Origin: Jeongeupia naejangsanensis
GTDB taxonomy: Bacteria > Pseudomonadota > Gammaproteobacteria > Burkholderiales > Chitinibacteraceae
Assembly (NCBI RefSeq): GCF_016865585.1
Contig: NZ_JAESND010000001.1
Location: forward strand, 620,001 to 684,000
DNA length: 64,000 nucleotides
Reading direction: 5' to 3'
Part shown: in pieces, positions 55,076 to 64,000 of the stretch
How the letters are laid out: each line of letters opens with the position of its first letter
Position numbering within the stretch: position 1 is the first letter of the stretch
Position numbers and translations under genes: made by a program
Notes under the pieces: generated by a model
Told to the model about the DNA's origin: nothing
The model's database searches: none
Seen by the model: the letters and a program-made list of their open reading frames with translations, nothing else

Positions 55076-56011
55076 TCAGCGGATTTCCGGCTCGGACAAC
55101 AGGGTCACGGCCGGCAGATCACAGGCCAGCACCGCCTGGCGGACCGCCTCGATCGCCGCGGCGCGCGGAAAATTCTTGCGCCATGCAAGCACGACGCGCC
55201 GGGTCGGCACCGGCTCGCTGAACGGGCGAATCGTCAGCAAGGACTCGTCCGCACTCGACACCGAGGTCGCAGGCAACACCGTCACCCCGATACCGCCGGC
55301 CACCATATGCCGAATCGTCGTCAGCGACGACCCTTGCAGCGTACGCTGCAGGCTGCCGGCCGGCAGACTCTCTCGGTTAAGGTCCGGGCAGGTCTGCAGC
55401 ACATGGTCCCGGAAGCAGTTGCCCGGCGACAGCAGCAGCACGTTTTCTTCGGCAAGCTGGTCCGAATCGATCGCGTCCAGCGCTTCCCACGGGTGCCCCT
55501 TCGGGGTAGCAACGACGAAGGGTTCGTCGTAGACCGGCAGGGTTGCGATCCCGGCCTCGTGGAACGGTTCGGCGAGAATCGCCACATCGATCTCGCCCTG
55601 CTTGAGCATTTCGGCGAGCCGGCTGGTGTAGTTTTCTTCCAGCAGAATCTGCATTTGCGGCGCGCGCTCGCGCAGATCGGGAATCAGGTGCGGCAGCAGA
55701 TAGGGGCTGATCGTATAGATGATGCCGAGTCGCAATGGTCCGGCCAGCGGGTCCTTGCCCTGCTCGGCCAGCTGCTTGATGACCTGCACTTCTTCGAGCA
55801 CGCGCTGCGCCTGCTCGACGATGCGCTCGCCATTCGGCGTCAGCGTCACTTCGCCAGCCGCGCGCTCAAACAGCGTCACACCCAGCTCGTCCTCCAGCTT
55901 CTTCACCGCCACCGACAGCGTCGGCTGCGACACGAAGCAGCTCGCAGCCGCGCGGCCGAAATGGCGTTCGCGCGCGACCGCAACGATGTAACGGAACTCG
56001 GTCAGTGTCAT
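55076..56011 (-). CDS. oxyR: Peroxide-sensing regulator OxyR
   Basis: 311 residues. LysR-type helix-turn-helix at the N-terminus (FGRAAASCFVSQPTLSVAVK) and an effector domain that contains the redox pair C199 and C208 in GNCFRDHVLQTCP, exactly at E. coli OxyR numbering. It senses H2O2 by disulphide formation. Its ATG overlaps the dsbB stop by 4 bases (ATGA), so it is translated after dsbB. The rubredoxin-reductase-like gene follows. Confidence 0.95.
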   Translation of the reverse strand: MTLTEFRYIVAVARERHFGRAAASCFVSQPTLSVAVKKLEDELGVTLFERAAGEVTLTPNGERIVEQAQRVLEEVQVIKQLAEQGKDPLAGPLRLGIIYTISPYLLPHLIPDLRERAPQMQILLEENYTSRLAEMLKQGEIDVAILAEPFHEAGIATLPVYDEPFVVATPKGHPWEALDAIDSDQLAEENVLLLSPGNCFRDHVLQTCPDLNRESLPAGSLQRTLQGSSLTTIRHMVAGGIGVTVLPATSVSSADESLLTIRPFSEPVPTRRVVLAWRKNFPRAAAIEAVRQAVLACDLPAVTLLSEPEIR

Positions 56012-56535
56012 CGCCAGCGTCTCCGGCCGATCTCGGCACAGCGCGCGGAACACAGGCCGACGGTCACGGCAATCAGTCCGAGGCAGGTCAGCAGCACCCA
56101 GGCCGGCATCGTCACGCCGAACAGCTTGAAATCGATCGCCGAACAATCACCGACCGGCCGGATCAGCGTACCGACCCAGGCCGGCGCCTGATTCAGGTCG
56201 ATCGGGAACGGCAGGCTGGCCGCGCAGACCACGCTCGGATCCACCGGCCCGTACTGAAGCCGCAGGTTCCAGATCGCAGCCATCGCCCCGGCCGAGGCAG
56301 CCAGAATGATCAGGCCGCCCAAGAGCTTGACCCCACCCTTGCTGTTGGGTTGCCAGACAGCCGCCAGCAATGCCAGCAAGCCGACGATGATGATCGCCAA
56401 CCGCTGGTAAACGCACATCAGGCACGGCATCACCCAGTTGTAAATCTGGTGATACAGCGCGAAGCCGATCATCCCCGCGCAGGCGATGAAAATCAGCAGA
56501 AATCCGGTGCGCCAATAGCGCAGCGCCAAGCTCAT
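56008..56535 (-). CDS. dsbB: Disulphide-bond oxidoreductase DsbB
   Basis: 175 residues with four transmembrane helices. The periplasmic Cys pairs are C38/C41 (PCLMC) and C104/C131, matching E. coli DsbB. It oxidises DsbA and passes electrons to quinones. A GGAG ribosome-binding site precedes the ATG at 56535, with an 8-bp hairpin immediately upstream (56550-56572). The stop overlaps the oxyR start, so a thiol oxidant generator and a thiol sensor are coupled. Confidence 0.95.
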   Translation of the reverse strand: MSLALRYWRTGFLLIFIACAGMIGFALYHQIYNWVMPCLMCVYQRLAIIIVGLLALLAAVWQPNSKGGVKLLGGLIILAASAGAMAAIWNLRLQYGPVDPSVVCAASLPFPIDLNQAPAWVGTLIRPVGDCSAIDFKLFGVTMPAWVLLTCLGLIAVTVGLCSARCAEIGRRRWR

Positions 56536-56549
56536 AGTCGTTACTCCAT

Positions 56550-56572
56550 CCCGATTGTTTTTATCAATCGGG
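56550..56572 (-). promoter_or_regulatory. Hairpin before the dsbB ribosome-binding site
   Basis: On the minus strand CCCGATTG and CAATCGGG form an 8-bp stem with a seven-base A-rich loop, ending directly before the GGATGGAGT ribosome-binding region of dsbB. It could modulate translation or stability of the dsbB-oxyR mRNA. Confidence 0.5.
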
Positions 56573-56635
56573 AACGATTGTAACCTGCACGGCTTACGCT
56601 GCGTCAGTCCCCGTCATTGATTGTCGGTGTTGTAA

Positions 56636-58171
<1,536 letters not shown>

Positions 58172-58212
58172 GAATCACCGTCCAGCGCCGTCCAGGCGCA
58201 TCCGGAAAGCCT

Positions 58213-58251
58213 CAAAAAACCCCGCACCGTCAATCGGTTGCGGGGTTTTTT
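58213..58251 (+). terminator. Intrinsic terminator of guaB
   Basis: AACCCCGCACCG and CGGTTGCGGGGTT form a long stem with a small loop, followed by a six-T run and preceded by an A-run, so it can act from both sides. Confidence 0.92.
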
Positions 58252-58474
58252 ATCGCCCAGCCCCGTCCTGCAACATTCAACCGAAGCCACAAGAAACTCC
58301 CACCGTTTTTCCCGTCGATTTAAAACGCCACCGATCACCTTGAGAAAACGGTGGAACTCATGGCGCTAGGCTAACAAGCCCATCGTTTCGGGGGCTTGGG
58401 TAAGTTCGGTAGCTGGTGCGTGCTTTGCTTGCTTCTTCAGTGGCTGCTTTGCACGACGGTCCACAAAAACTTGA
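58252..58474. other. Intergenic region
   Basis: About 220 bases between the guaB terminator and the small ORF on the minus strand. Nothing recognisable is seen. GC content is lower than in guaB. Confidence 0.4.
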
Positions 58475-58549
58475 TCAGGGCTTTATCACCCGTACCGCGG
58501 TGCACGTGGTGCCAGTTGGTATTTGTTCAGTAGTTAAAGACTTCTTCAT
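58475..58549 (-). CDS. Putative 24-residue small ORF with near-perfect Shine-Dalgarno
   Basis: MKKSLTTEQIPTGTTCTAVR is the start of a 24-residue ORF ending VIKP. Its ATG at 58549 is preceded by AGGAGGTGGCG, a near-perfect ribosome-binding site 5 bases away, which is much better than most real genes in this window. It begins 74 bases after the stop of the VRR-NUC gene on the same strand. It may encode a small protein, a leader peptide or the start of a decayed gene. Confidence 0.35.
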   Translation of the reverse strand: MKKSLTTEQIPTGTTCTAVRVIKP

Positions 58550-58623
58550 CGCCACCTCCTCTACCCACTATTCGAGAAATGGCGTTTGCCAAATGCTGTG
58601 TGGACCTGAAATCAGAGCACAGC

Positions 58624-59538
58624 TCAGATCTCTTCAGCGGCAACCAACCAAAAATTCAGCGCCAGTGGTTTGGCAAAAACCTCGACGATCTGCTTCTGAC
58701 TGGCGTGTATGCGATCGCCAGGTGCCTTGACTTCGACAAAGCGAAGCTCGGAATCGCGCCACATAGTGATGTCTGGCCAACCTCGCCGATACTCGTACGG
58801 ATTCTGGGCAAACCGGCTGGCAATCGCATGCAGGAGCGGGATACCGGCAACGTCGAGCAGTGCTTCGAACATCCATGCTTCCAGCTCCGGGAAGTAATCG
58901 AGCATCGACGATCGCTGCGTAAAGTCATACCCGTCGATTCGGTATGTGGCGGGCTCGCGTGAAGCCATTCTTGTGAAGTTGCCGAGGACCTGCTTGCGAT
59001 CCGCGTTTGCGAGACATGCCAGCAGTTGGGCAACCTCGAAACGATCTTCGTCGAATGAAACGTTCTGCGCATAGAGCGCTTCGACATAGGTCGACCTGTT
59101 CCGAACCGCAACCTCGGTAAATGACATCGCCTTGATCAGGTTCAGCAGCAGCCCGCCTTCGCCTGCATAGCCTCTCCAGCCATCCGCCTCATAGGCGCCC
59201 AGCACGGCTTTCTCTACCGAGGTATCGATACCGGTTTGCGGATGTCGCCATGCTTTTGGCGAGCTGCCACGCTCCAGCCGGACACAAGTGGAATGCACAC
59301 CAAGTTTGGCAGCAGCGATTGACAGCGATTTTGCGTTCATCACTGCATCGTACCCATGCAGCTCCCCCTCAACAAAGCGCCGGTTTGGCGCCCACTTCCG
59401 ATCCAAGGCGATTTGGGCAATCAGGAGATTCACGTTTTGCCAAGTGTCTACTTGGCCATAAGGAGGCAAAACACCGAGCAACAAGCTGCTTTGAAAAGTA
59501 GCGCGTCCGGTACGTAGTGTCCCGGCTCGGGGTGGCAT
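58624..59538 (-). CDS. VRR-NUC domain nuclease, FAN1-like C-terminal half
   Basis: 304 residues. The C-terminal 60 residues form a VRR-NUC domain: D256 in RRGWPDITMW, then E269 and K271 in FVEVKAPGD, the PD-(D/E)xK-type active site, and Q281. The region before it (SVEKAVLGAYEADGWRGYAG) resembles the helical part of bacterial FAN1 nucleases, but at 304 residues it lacks the N-terminal half of FAN1. GAGG is about 5 bases before the ATG at 59538. GC content is below the core level, suggesting transfer. It may be a truncated or divergent FAN1-type interstrand-crosslink nuclease, or a standalone repair or defence nuclease. Confidence 0.8.
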   Translation of the reverse strand: MPPRAGTLRTGRATFQSSLLLGVLPPYGQVDTWQNVNLLIAQIALDRKWAPNRRFVEGELHGYDAVMNAKSLSIAAAKLGVHSTCVRLERGSSPKAWRHPQTGIDTSVEKAVLGAYEADGWRGYAGEGGLLLNLIKAMSFTEVAVRNRSTYVEALYAQNVSFDEDRFEVAQLLACLANADRKQVLGNFTRMASREPATYRIDGYDFTQRSSMLDYFPELEAWMFEALLDVAGIPLLHAIASRFAQNPYEYRRGWPDITMWRDSELRFVEVKAPGDRIHASQKQIVEVFAKPLALNFWLVAAEEI

Positions 59539-59701
59539 TCCCCCCTCGAACCGCCCTTGGGGCTAATGACGCCTAGATCGTTCTGGAGGTCCGATTTGAG
59601 CGTGCGTCAATGACCGCCTGCCGAGAGCCTCGGGCGCAGTAAAGTCGGGGGCCTTCGTCAGGCGCTACCAATGCAAAGTGATAGCGCCTGATGCGGGAGC
59701 G

Positions 59702-60712
59702 CTATTGCGGGGCGAGTTGCGGATTACCTTCCAGCGGTACCGGCTCGCTCAAGTGCCCGCTGGTCGTCTGCCCCAGGACCTGCCGAGTCAGCTCCGCCGG
59801 GCGGCAAACGTCCTGACTGTTGCAGGCCCACAAGCTGATCCAGGCCGTGCCCGGCAGCTTCGTCGTGGGGAACTTGCCGTAACCGGTCCAGTACGCGCCG
59901 CCTTGGCAGCCCGGTATGCCAAAGCAGTCCTGATACAAAATGGGGAACTGTCCGATGCGTCCCAAGGCAGTACCTTGTTCACGGACCTCGAGATAAGCCG
60001 GTTTGCCGCTGAGTGCGCCGTTGACGCTTTGTACCGTGACGGTCAGCTCGCCGCCACTCCATCCCAGGCGGGCACTGTAGCGACTTGGCAGTGCGATTTG
60101 CCGGGGAAGTGGATCTGCCGTCTGAAGCCATGCACCCCATTCGTTACTGCCCGGCTGCTCGCCCAAGCTCCACCAGCGGGCCTGCCAGACCTTGCCGCTG
60201 AAAATCGCCTTCTCCCCAGTCTGATACGGACGGGTTGACGACCAGAGCACAACCTCGCCTGCAATGACGCTTTGCCAGACACCACTGGTGTTGACGCCGG
60301 GCTCTTCGCCCTGCGTCCACCATTGCGCCTGATAAGTGACGCCACCGTGACTGGTTCGCTCGCCCTGCTGGTAGGTGGCGGCTGCATTCCAGGCCGGAGC
60401 GGACGGACCGGCAGTCGTTGGCAAATCCGCCTGCACCATTTGCTCGTCCATGAGCGCATGCACAACCGCATTCGACTGGTAGTTGAAAACGCGATAGGCA
60501 ATCCCGAGCTCGACCGGCATCGGGCAAAGGTAATCGATTCCGGCATCGGTCAGCGGCCGGCGCAACGGCAATTTCGCGTCATCACCAACGCGCTGCGGAA
60601 CAACATTGCCCGCCCAAGAGTTGGAAAATGCATCCGGAGGCGGCGGGACGCATGTGGCATGTGCGGACATCGCCGCAAGAAACGTTGCAGCGCCGAGCAA
60701 GGCAAACTTCAT
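59702..60712 (-). CDS. Secreted protein with two CBM5/12 chitin-binding modules
   Basis: 336 residues. A signal peptide (KFALLGAATFLAAMSAHA) is followed by an N-terminal domain of about 80 residues, two tandem CBM5/12 modules (about 102-146: APAWNAAATYQQGE with WWTQGEEPG; about 152-196: KVWQARWWSLGEQPG) and a C-terminal beta-rich domain (about 205-336) with four Cys. No glycosidase catalytic domain is recognised. It probably binds chitin at the surface or in the medium. The ATG at 60712 is chosen by the signal peptide. It is followed by a lower-GC stretch and the VRR-NUC gene. Confidence 0.85.
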   Translation of the reverse strand: MKFALLGAATFLAAMSAHATCVPPPPDAFSNSWAGNVVPQRVGDDAKLPLRRPLTDAGIDYLCPMPVELGIAYRVFNYQSNAVVHALMDEQMVQADLPTTAGPSAPAWNAAATYQQGERTSHGGVTYQAQWWTQGEEPGVNTSGVWQSVIAGEVVLWSSTRPYQTGEKAIFSGKVWQARWWSLGEQPGSNEWGAWLQTADPLPRQIALPSRYSARLGWSGGELTVTVQSVNGALSGKPAYLEVREQGTALGRIGQFPILYQDCFGIPGCQGGAYWTGYGKFPTTKLPGTAWISLWACNSQDVCRPAELTRQVLGQTTSGHLSEPVPLEGNPQLAPQ

Positions 60713-60898
60713 GATGTTGTCTCCAGCTTTTGTTATGTGCACGTCATGTGCCGGAGCAATATGGCAAGCCGAAGGAAGGCCAACAAGCGAGCTGGTCGGA
60801 GACATACGGTCGCGGCCGGATACTGCGGCAAAGGATTGCGGGAGTGCTTCTGCCCCCTTTTGAATCTGGACGGTTTCTCGGCTCGCAACCGGAAGCGC

Positions 60899-61768
60899 TC
60901 ACTTCGAACCCGTGAGCAGCGCCGTTTCCCAGAAAGACGAGACCAGCAGGCTGTCGCGACGCTCGCGCAAACAGTAGACGAAGGTTTCGGTGTAGACCGG
61001 GTCGCCCTCGATGCGCACCGGCCGGATCTGCGGGTGGGCGATGAACTCCGCCTCCGACACGGTGCCCAGCCCCAGCCCGCGGATCACCGCTTCACGCAAG
61101 GCCTCGCGGCTGCCGATTTCCATAGCGACCTGCAGCTGCACGCCGGCCTCGCGCAATGCGCGCTCGAGTGCATCACGGGTCGTCGATCCTGCCTCACGCA
61201 CCAACAGCGGTTGCCGGTGCAGTTCGGCCAAGCGCACGCTGTCGCGCCGGGCAAACGGGTGATCGACGTGGGCGAACAGAATGAGCGGGTGGCGCGCGTA
61301 GCACATGTGGGCCCAGCGCCCGTCATCGTGCTGCCCAGCCAGCACAGCAACGTCGGTGACATAGTTTTCCAGATCGGCCAACACAGCGGCCGAGTTGCCG
61401 ATACGGATTGAGACGTCGACGCCCGGATAACTGCGACGGTAAGCGTCGACCATCTCGATGACGTGAAACGGGCCAACCGCGCCAAGCCGGAGCTGGCCGC
61501 GAACAAGCTGCCCCGAATCGTGCAACAGGTTGTAGGCCTCGGTCTCCAGCGCGGAAAGCTGTTGCGCCAGCGGCAGCAACTGTTGCCCGACCGTGCTGAG
61601 CATCTGCGAGCGCCCGCGCCGCACGAACAACTCAACCCCATGCTGTCGTTCCAGCGCCTGAACCTGTGCAGTCAGCGTCGGCTGGCTCAGCCCCAGCGCA
61701 CGGGCACCGGCGCTGAAACTGCCATGCCGTGCCACCGCAAGAAAGGCACGCAGTCGGGCGGTGCTCAT
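60899..61768 (-). CDS. LysR-family regulator divergent from a phosphonate-type ABC transporter
   Basis: 289 residues with an N-terminal LysR helix-turn-helix (GSFSAGARALGLSQPTLTAQ) and an effector-binding domain (about 90-285). It is divergent from phnD (start 61877), which makes it the likely regulator of that operon; similar pairs are seen with phosphonate or 2-aminoethylphosphonate uptake and with phosphite use. The 108-base gap has two inverted repeats (61771-61785 and 61788-61800) that are candidate binding sites. Confidence 0.9.
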   Translation of the reverse strand: MSTARLRAFLAVARHGSFSAGARALGLSQPTLTAQVQALERQHGVELFVRRGRSQMLSTVGQQLLPLAQQLSALETEAYNLLHDSGQLVRGQLRLGAVGPFHVIEMVDAYRRSYPGVDVSIRIGNSAAVLADLENYVTDVAVLAGQHDDGRWAHMCYARHPLILFAHVDHPFARRDSVRLAELHRQPLLVREAGSTTRDALERALREAGVQLQVAMEIGSREALREAVIRGLGLGTVSEAEFIAHPQIRPVRIEGDPVYTETFVYCLRERRDSLLVSSFWETALLTGSK

Positions 61769-61770
61769 CT

Positions 61771-61785
61771 ATAGATTCCCTCTAT
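61771..61785. promoter_or_regulatory. LysR-type binding site candidate
   Basis: ATAGATTCCCTCTAT is a T-N11-A type inverted repeat (ATAGA-N5-TCTAT) immediately upstream of the regulator's ATG. A second palindrome, TTTCGTATCGAAA, lies at 61788-61800. Confidence 0.5.
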
Positions 61786-61876
61786 GTTTTCGTATCGAAA
61801 CACATGTTGAATCAAGCAGATGACTGTCACATGACGTCGATAAAGTCGCGGCACTTTCACCCTAACCGGAATTGCC

Positions 61877-62749
61877 ATGAAGCGTCTGACCGTCGTACAT
61901 CGTGCCGTCCTGACCGCCCTGCTGCCGCTCTTTGCTTGTGCCACCGGCTTTGCCGCACCGGCCACGCTGAATGTCGGCCTGATCCCGTCCGAGGACGCGC
62001 AGGCGATGATCGAAAGCAGCAAGCAGGTGCTCGAACAACTGCAGCAGCAGACCGGCCTGACCATCAAGCCCTTCGTTGCGACCGACTACAACGGCATCAT
62101 CGAAGCGCTGCGCTCGAAGAAGCTCGACATCGCCTACCTCGGCCCGTTCTCGTACGTGCTGGCCAACCAGGTCGCCGGGGTCGAGGCGTTCTCGGTGGCA
62201 GTGACCAGGAAAACCGGCAAGAGCGCCTACAAGAGCCTGATCATCACCCGCAAGGATGCCGGCATCGACAGCGTGCCGCAGCTCAAGGGCCACACCTTCG
62301 CCTTCGTCGATCCGAGTTCGGCCTCGGGCCACCTGTTCCCGAAGGCCGGACTGCAGCAGGCCGGCTACGACACCGACAAGCTGTTCTCGCGGACGATCTT
62401 CTCGGGCTCGCACGACGCCAGCATCCTCGCCGTCGCCAACAAGAAGGTTGACGCAGCGGCCGTGGCCGACCGCATCTTCGCCTCGGCCATCGCCAAAGGC
62501 GTGGTGCAACAGGACGACTTCAAGGTGGTCTGGACCTCGCGGCCGATTCCGGAATCGCCGATGGTGTGGCGCAAGGACCTCGACCCGGCGCTGAAGGACA
62601 AACTGAGCAAGGCCTTCGCCAACATCAGGGACCTGCCCTGGGGCGACCAGGGCATGCTCGACGGCTTCCAGACCACCAACGACGGCGCGTACGACGTGGT
62701 GCGCGATACCGCCAAGGTGCTGAACCTCGATCTGCGGAAAATGAAATGA
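61877..62749 (+). CDS. phnD: Phosphonate/phosphite-type ABC transporter substrate-binding protein
   Basis: 290 residues. Signal peptide (AVLTALLPLFACATGFA) then a periplasmic binding protein of the PhnD type: NVGLIPSEDAQAMIESSK, the GPFSYVLAN segment and SSASGHLFP. The ligand could be a phosphonate, phosphite or a related oxyanion. GGAA lies about 7 bases before the ATG at 61877. It overlaps phnC by 4 bases (ATGA). It is first in the operon, unlike phnCDE of E. coli. Confidence 0.93.
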   Translation: MKRLTVVHRAVLTALLPLFACATGFAAPATLNVGLIPSEDAQAMIESSKQVLEQLQQQTGLTIKPFVATDYNGIIEALRSKKLDIAYLGPFSYVLANQVAGVEAFSVAVTRKTGKSAYKSLIITRKDAGIDSVPQLKGHTFAFVDPSSASGHLFPKAGLQQAGYDTDKLFSRTIFSGSHDASILAVANKKVDAAAVADRIFASAIAKGVVQQDDFKVVWTSRPIPESPMVWRKDLDPALKDKLSKAFANIRDLPWGDQGMLDGFQTTNDGAYDVVRDTAKVLNLDLRKMK

Positions 62750-63546
62750 TCCGCATCCGTCAGCTTCAGAAGTCCTACGGCGCCAACCCGGTGCTGCGCG
62801 GCATCGACCTCGACGTGGCCGCCGGCGAGTTCCTCGTCGTGCTAGGCCAGTCGGGTGCCGGCAAGTCGACCATGCTGCGCTGCCTGAACCGGCTGGTCAG
62901 TGCCGACAGCGGCGAGCTGCACGTCGCCGGGCTCGACGCGACCCGCCCCGGACAGACCCGGGCATTGCGCCGCCAGGTGGCGATGATTTTCCAGCATCAC
63001 CATCTGGTACCGCGGCTGTCGGTGCTGAAGAACGTGCTGACCGGCCGGCTAGGTCATCTTCCGACCTGGAGTTCGGTGCTGCAGCTGTTCGGCAACGACG
63101 ACATCGCGCTCGCGCAGTTGTGCTTGGAGCACGTCGGCCTCGCCAACAAGGCGTCGGCCCGAGCCGACACGCTGTCGGGCGGACAGATGCAGCGTGTCGG
63201 CATTGCCCGCGCACTGGCACAGTCGCCGCGGGTGATCCTTGCAGACGAGCCGGTCGCCAGCCTCGATCCGCAAAGCGCACGCATGGTGCTGCAGTGCCTG
63301 CGCGACGCGACCCGCGCGCTCGGTATCACCGTGGTCTGCAACCTGCATCAGGTCGACTACGCCCGCGAGTTCGGTGACCGCATCGTCGGGCTGACGCACG
63401 GCCGGCTCGTTTACGACAGCCGCAACGGTGCCCTGACCGACGCGGACCTGCAGCGCATTTACCCGAAAACGGATGCCACGGGGCCGGCCCCGCACGAGGA
63501 TGCGCCGGCCCCGATCTACGGCAGACTGCTGGAGGTCGCGCCATGA
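62746..63546 (+). CDS. phnC: Phosphonate-type ABC transporter ATP-binding protein
   Basis: 266 residues. Walker A GQSGAGKST, signature LSGGQMQRVGIARAL and Walker B VILADEPVASLDP are intact, as is the switch His in NLHQVDYA. It powers uptake with PhnD and PhnE. Its start overlaps phnD by 4 bases, and its stop overlaps phnE by 4 bases. Confidence 0.95.
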   Translation: MIRIRQLQKSYGANPVLRGIDLDVAAGEFLVVLGQSGAGKSTMLRCLNRLVSADSGELHVAGLDATRPGQTRALRRQVAMIFQHHHLVPRLSVLKNVLTGRLGHLPTWSSVLQLFGNDDIALAQLCLEHVGLANKASARADTLSGGQMQRVGIARALAQSPRVILADEPVASLDPQSARMVLQCLRDATRALGITVVCNLHQVDYAREFGDRIVGLTHGRLVYDSRNGALTDADLQRIYPKTDATGPAPHEDAPAPIYGRLLEVAP

Positions 63547-64000
63547 ACCGTTACCAATGGCTGGTCTGGATGCCGCGCAGCAACGCCGGCTGGCTCGGCG
63601 TGTTCGCCGCCGCTCTGCTGGGCGGCTACGCGCTGCACTGGAGCGCGCAAGGGGCGCAGATGAGCTGGCAGGACCTGCTGGCCGGGCTGCCGCAGATCGC
63701 CGATTTCATCAGCCGCACCATTCCACCCGATCTCGACGTACTTTCGCGACTGGTCACCCCGGCGCTGGAAACCATCCAGATCGCACTGTGGGGCACGCTG
63801 CTGGCCGCGCTGATTGCGGCACCGCTGTCGCTGCTGGCCGCCGGCAACCTGCACATGCCGTGGCCGCTGTATCAGGGCGCGCGGCAGCTGTTCAACCTGA
63901 TCCGCAGCGTGAACGAGCTGATCCTGGCGTTGATCTTCGTCTCGGCAGTCGGCCTCGGCCCCTTCCCCGGCGTGCTGGCGCTGGCGCTGCACGGCGTCGG
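63543..64000 (+). CDS. phnE: Phosphonate-type ABC transporter permease (partial)
   Basis: The first 152 codons are visible before the window ends. It begins MNRYQWLVWMP and has a hydrophobic N-terminal helix and the start of the permease domain (ALETIQIALWGTLLAALIAA, then LFNLIRSVNELILALIFVSA). Family assignment follows from operon context and the RSVNELI-type motif. A second permease or a catabolic gene may follow beyond the edge and would decide whether phosphonate or phosphite is the substrate. Confidence 0.9.
   Translation, partial: MNRYQWLVWMPRSNAGWLGVFAAALLGGYALHWSAQGAQMSWQDLLAGLPQIADFISRTIPPDLDVLSRLVTPALETIQIALWGTLLAALIAAPLSLLAAGNLHMPWPLYQGARQLFNLIRSVNELILALIFVSAVGLGPFPGVLALALHGV

Noticed and set aside
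58475-58549. Start of an IS3-type transposase OrfA
   Set aside because: MKKSLTTEQI resembles the family start, but the frame stops after 24 codons, nothing of OrfA continues in other frames and no terminal repeats are seen.

Overview
The window is about 64 kb of GC-rich (roughly 60-65% by eye) bacterial chromosome. The gene neighbourhoods are those of a betaproteobacterium, most likely in the Neisseriales: hfq-hflX-hflK-hflC-DUF2065-hisZ-purA, der-bamB-yfgM-hisS-ispG-rodZ-pilW-rlmN-ndk, and dsbB-oxyR beside guaB. A secreted protein with two CBM5/12 chitin-binding modules hints at a chitin-using lineage such as the Chitinibacteraceae. This placement is inference from gene order and content; no 16S gene is present.

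Layout. 0-8 kb: a zinc-ribbon membrane protein, an outer-membrane barrel, an M48 (Ste24-type) protease, phhB-rsgA, a DUF2062 protein and relA with a clear terminator. 8-12 kb: a Cache-domain chemoreceptor, a candidate small RNA, and three small lower-GC genes (NIPSNAP, a membrane protein, a GFA-type zinc protein). 12-16.4 kb: pyruvate kinase, tRNA-Arg(CCU), a cupin gene and its MarR regulator with matching operator-like palindromes, and a CRP-like (IprA-type) regulator. 16.5-19.6 kb: a DUF3302 - HlyD-type fusion protein - NodT-type outer-membrane factor export module. 19.6-22.9 kb: a sparse accessory stretch with small unknown proteins, including one resembling a Cys/His papain-like fold. 22.9-28.3 kb: purU, a small membrane protein and gspFGHIJK (part of a type II secretion system), tightly spaced. 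28.4-35.6 kb: trmL with an overlapping secreted ParB-like protein, TPR membrane proteins, a rhomboid protease, truncated haemoglobin-purT, DUF3460 and a HisN-type phosphatase.

35.7-37.5 kb is an iron-storage block: two bacterioferritin subunits, bfd and a DUF2061 protein, with four Fur-box-like sites. The two Bfr subunits are complementary. The first keeps the haem-ligand Met52 but has lost most ferroxidase ligands; the second keeps the ferroxidase ligands but has lost Met52. 37.5-53 kb is core housekeeping on the minus strand. 53-58.2 kb holds a SPOR protein, a rubredoxin-reductase-like flavoprotein, dsbB-oxyR (overlapping, with a hairpin before the dsbB ribosome-binding site) and guaB. 58.3-60.7 kb is a small accessory stretch with a VRR-NUC (FAN1-like) nuclease, a tiny ORF with a near-perfect Shine-Dalgarno sequence and the chitin-binding protein. 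The right end is a LysR regulator divergent from phnD-phnC-phnE, with phnE cut by the window edge.

I saw no CRISPR array, insertion sequence, prophage or integron. No single locus is clearly a new multi-gene system. The leads I rate highest are the split-function bacterioferritin/Fur block with its DUF2061 member, the MarR-cupin operator pair, the DUF3302-HlyD-NodT exporter without an obvious pump, and the VRR-NUC gene with its small downstream ORF.
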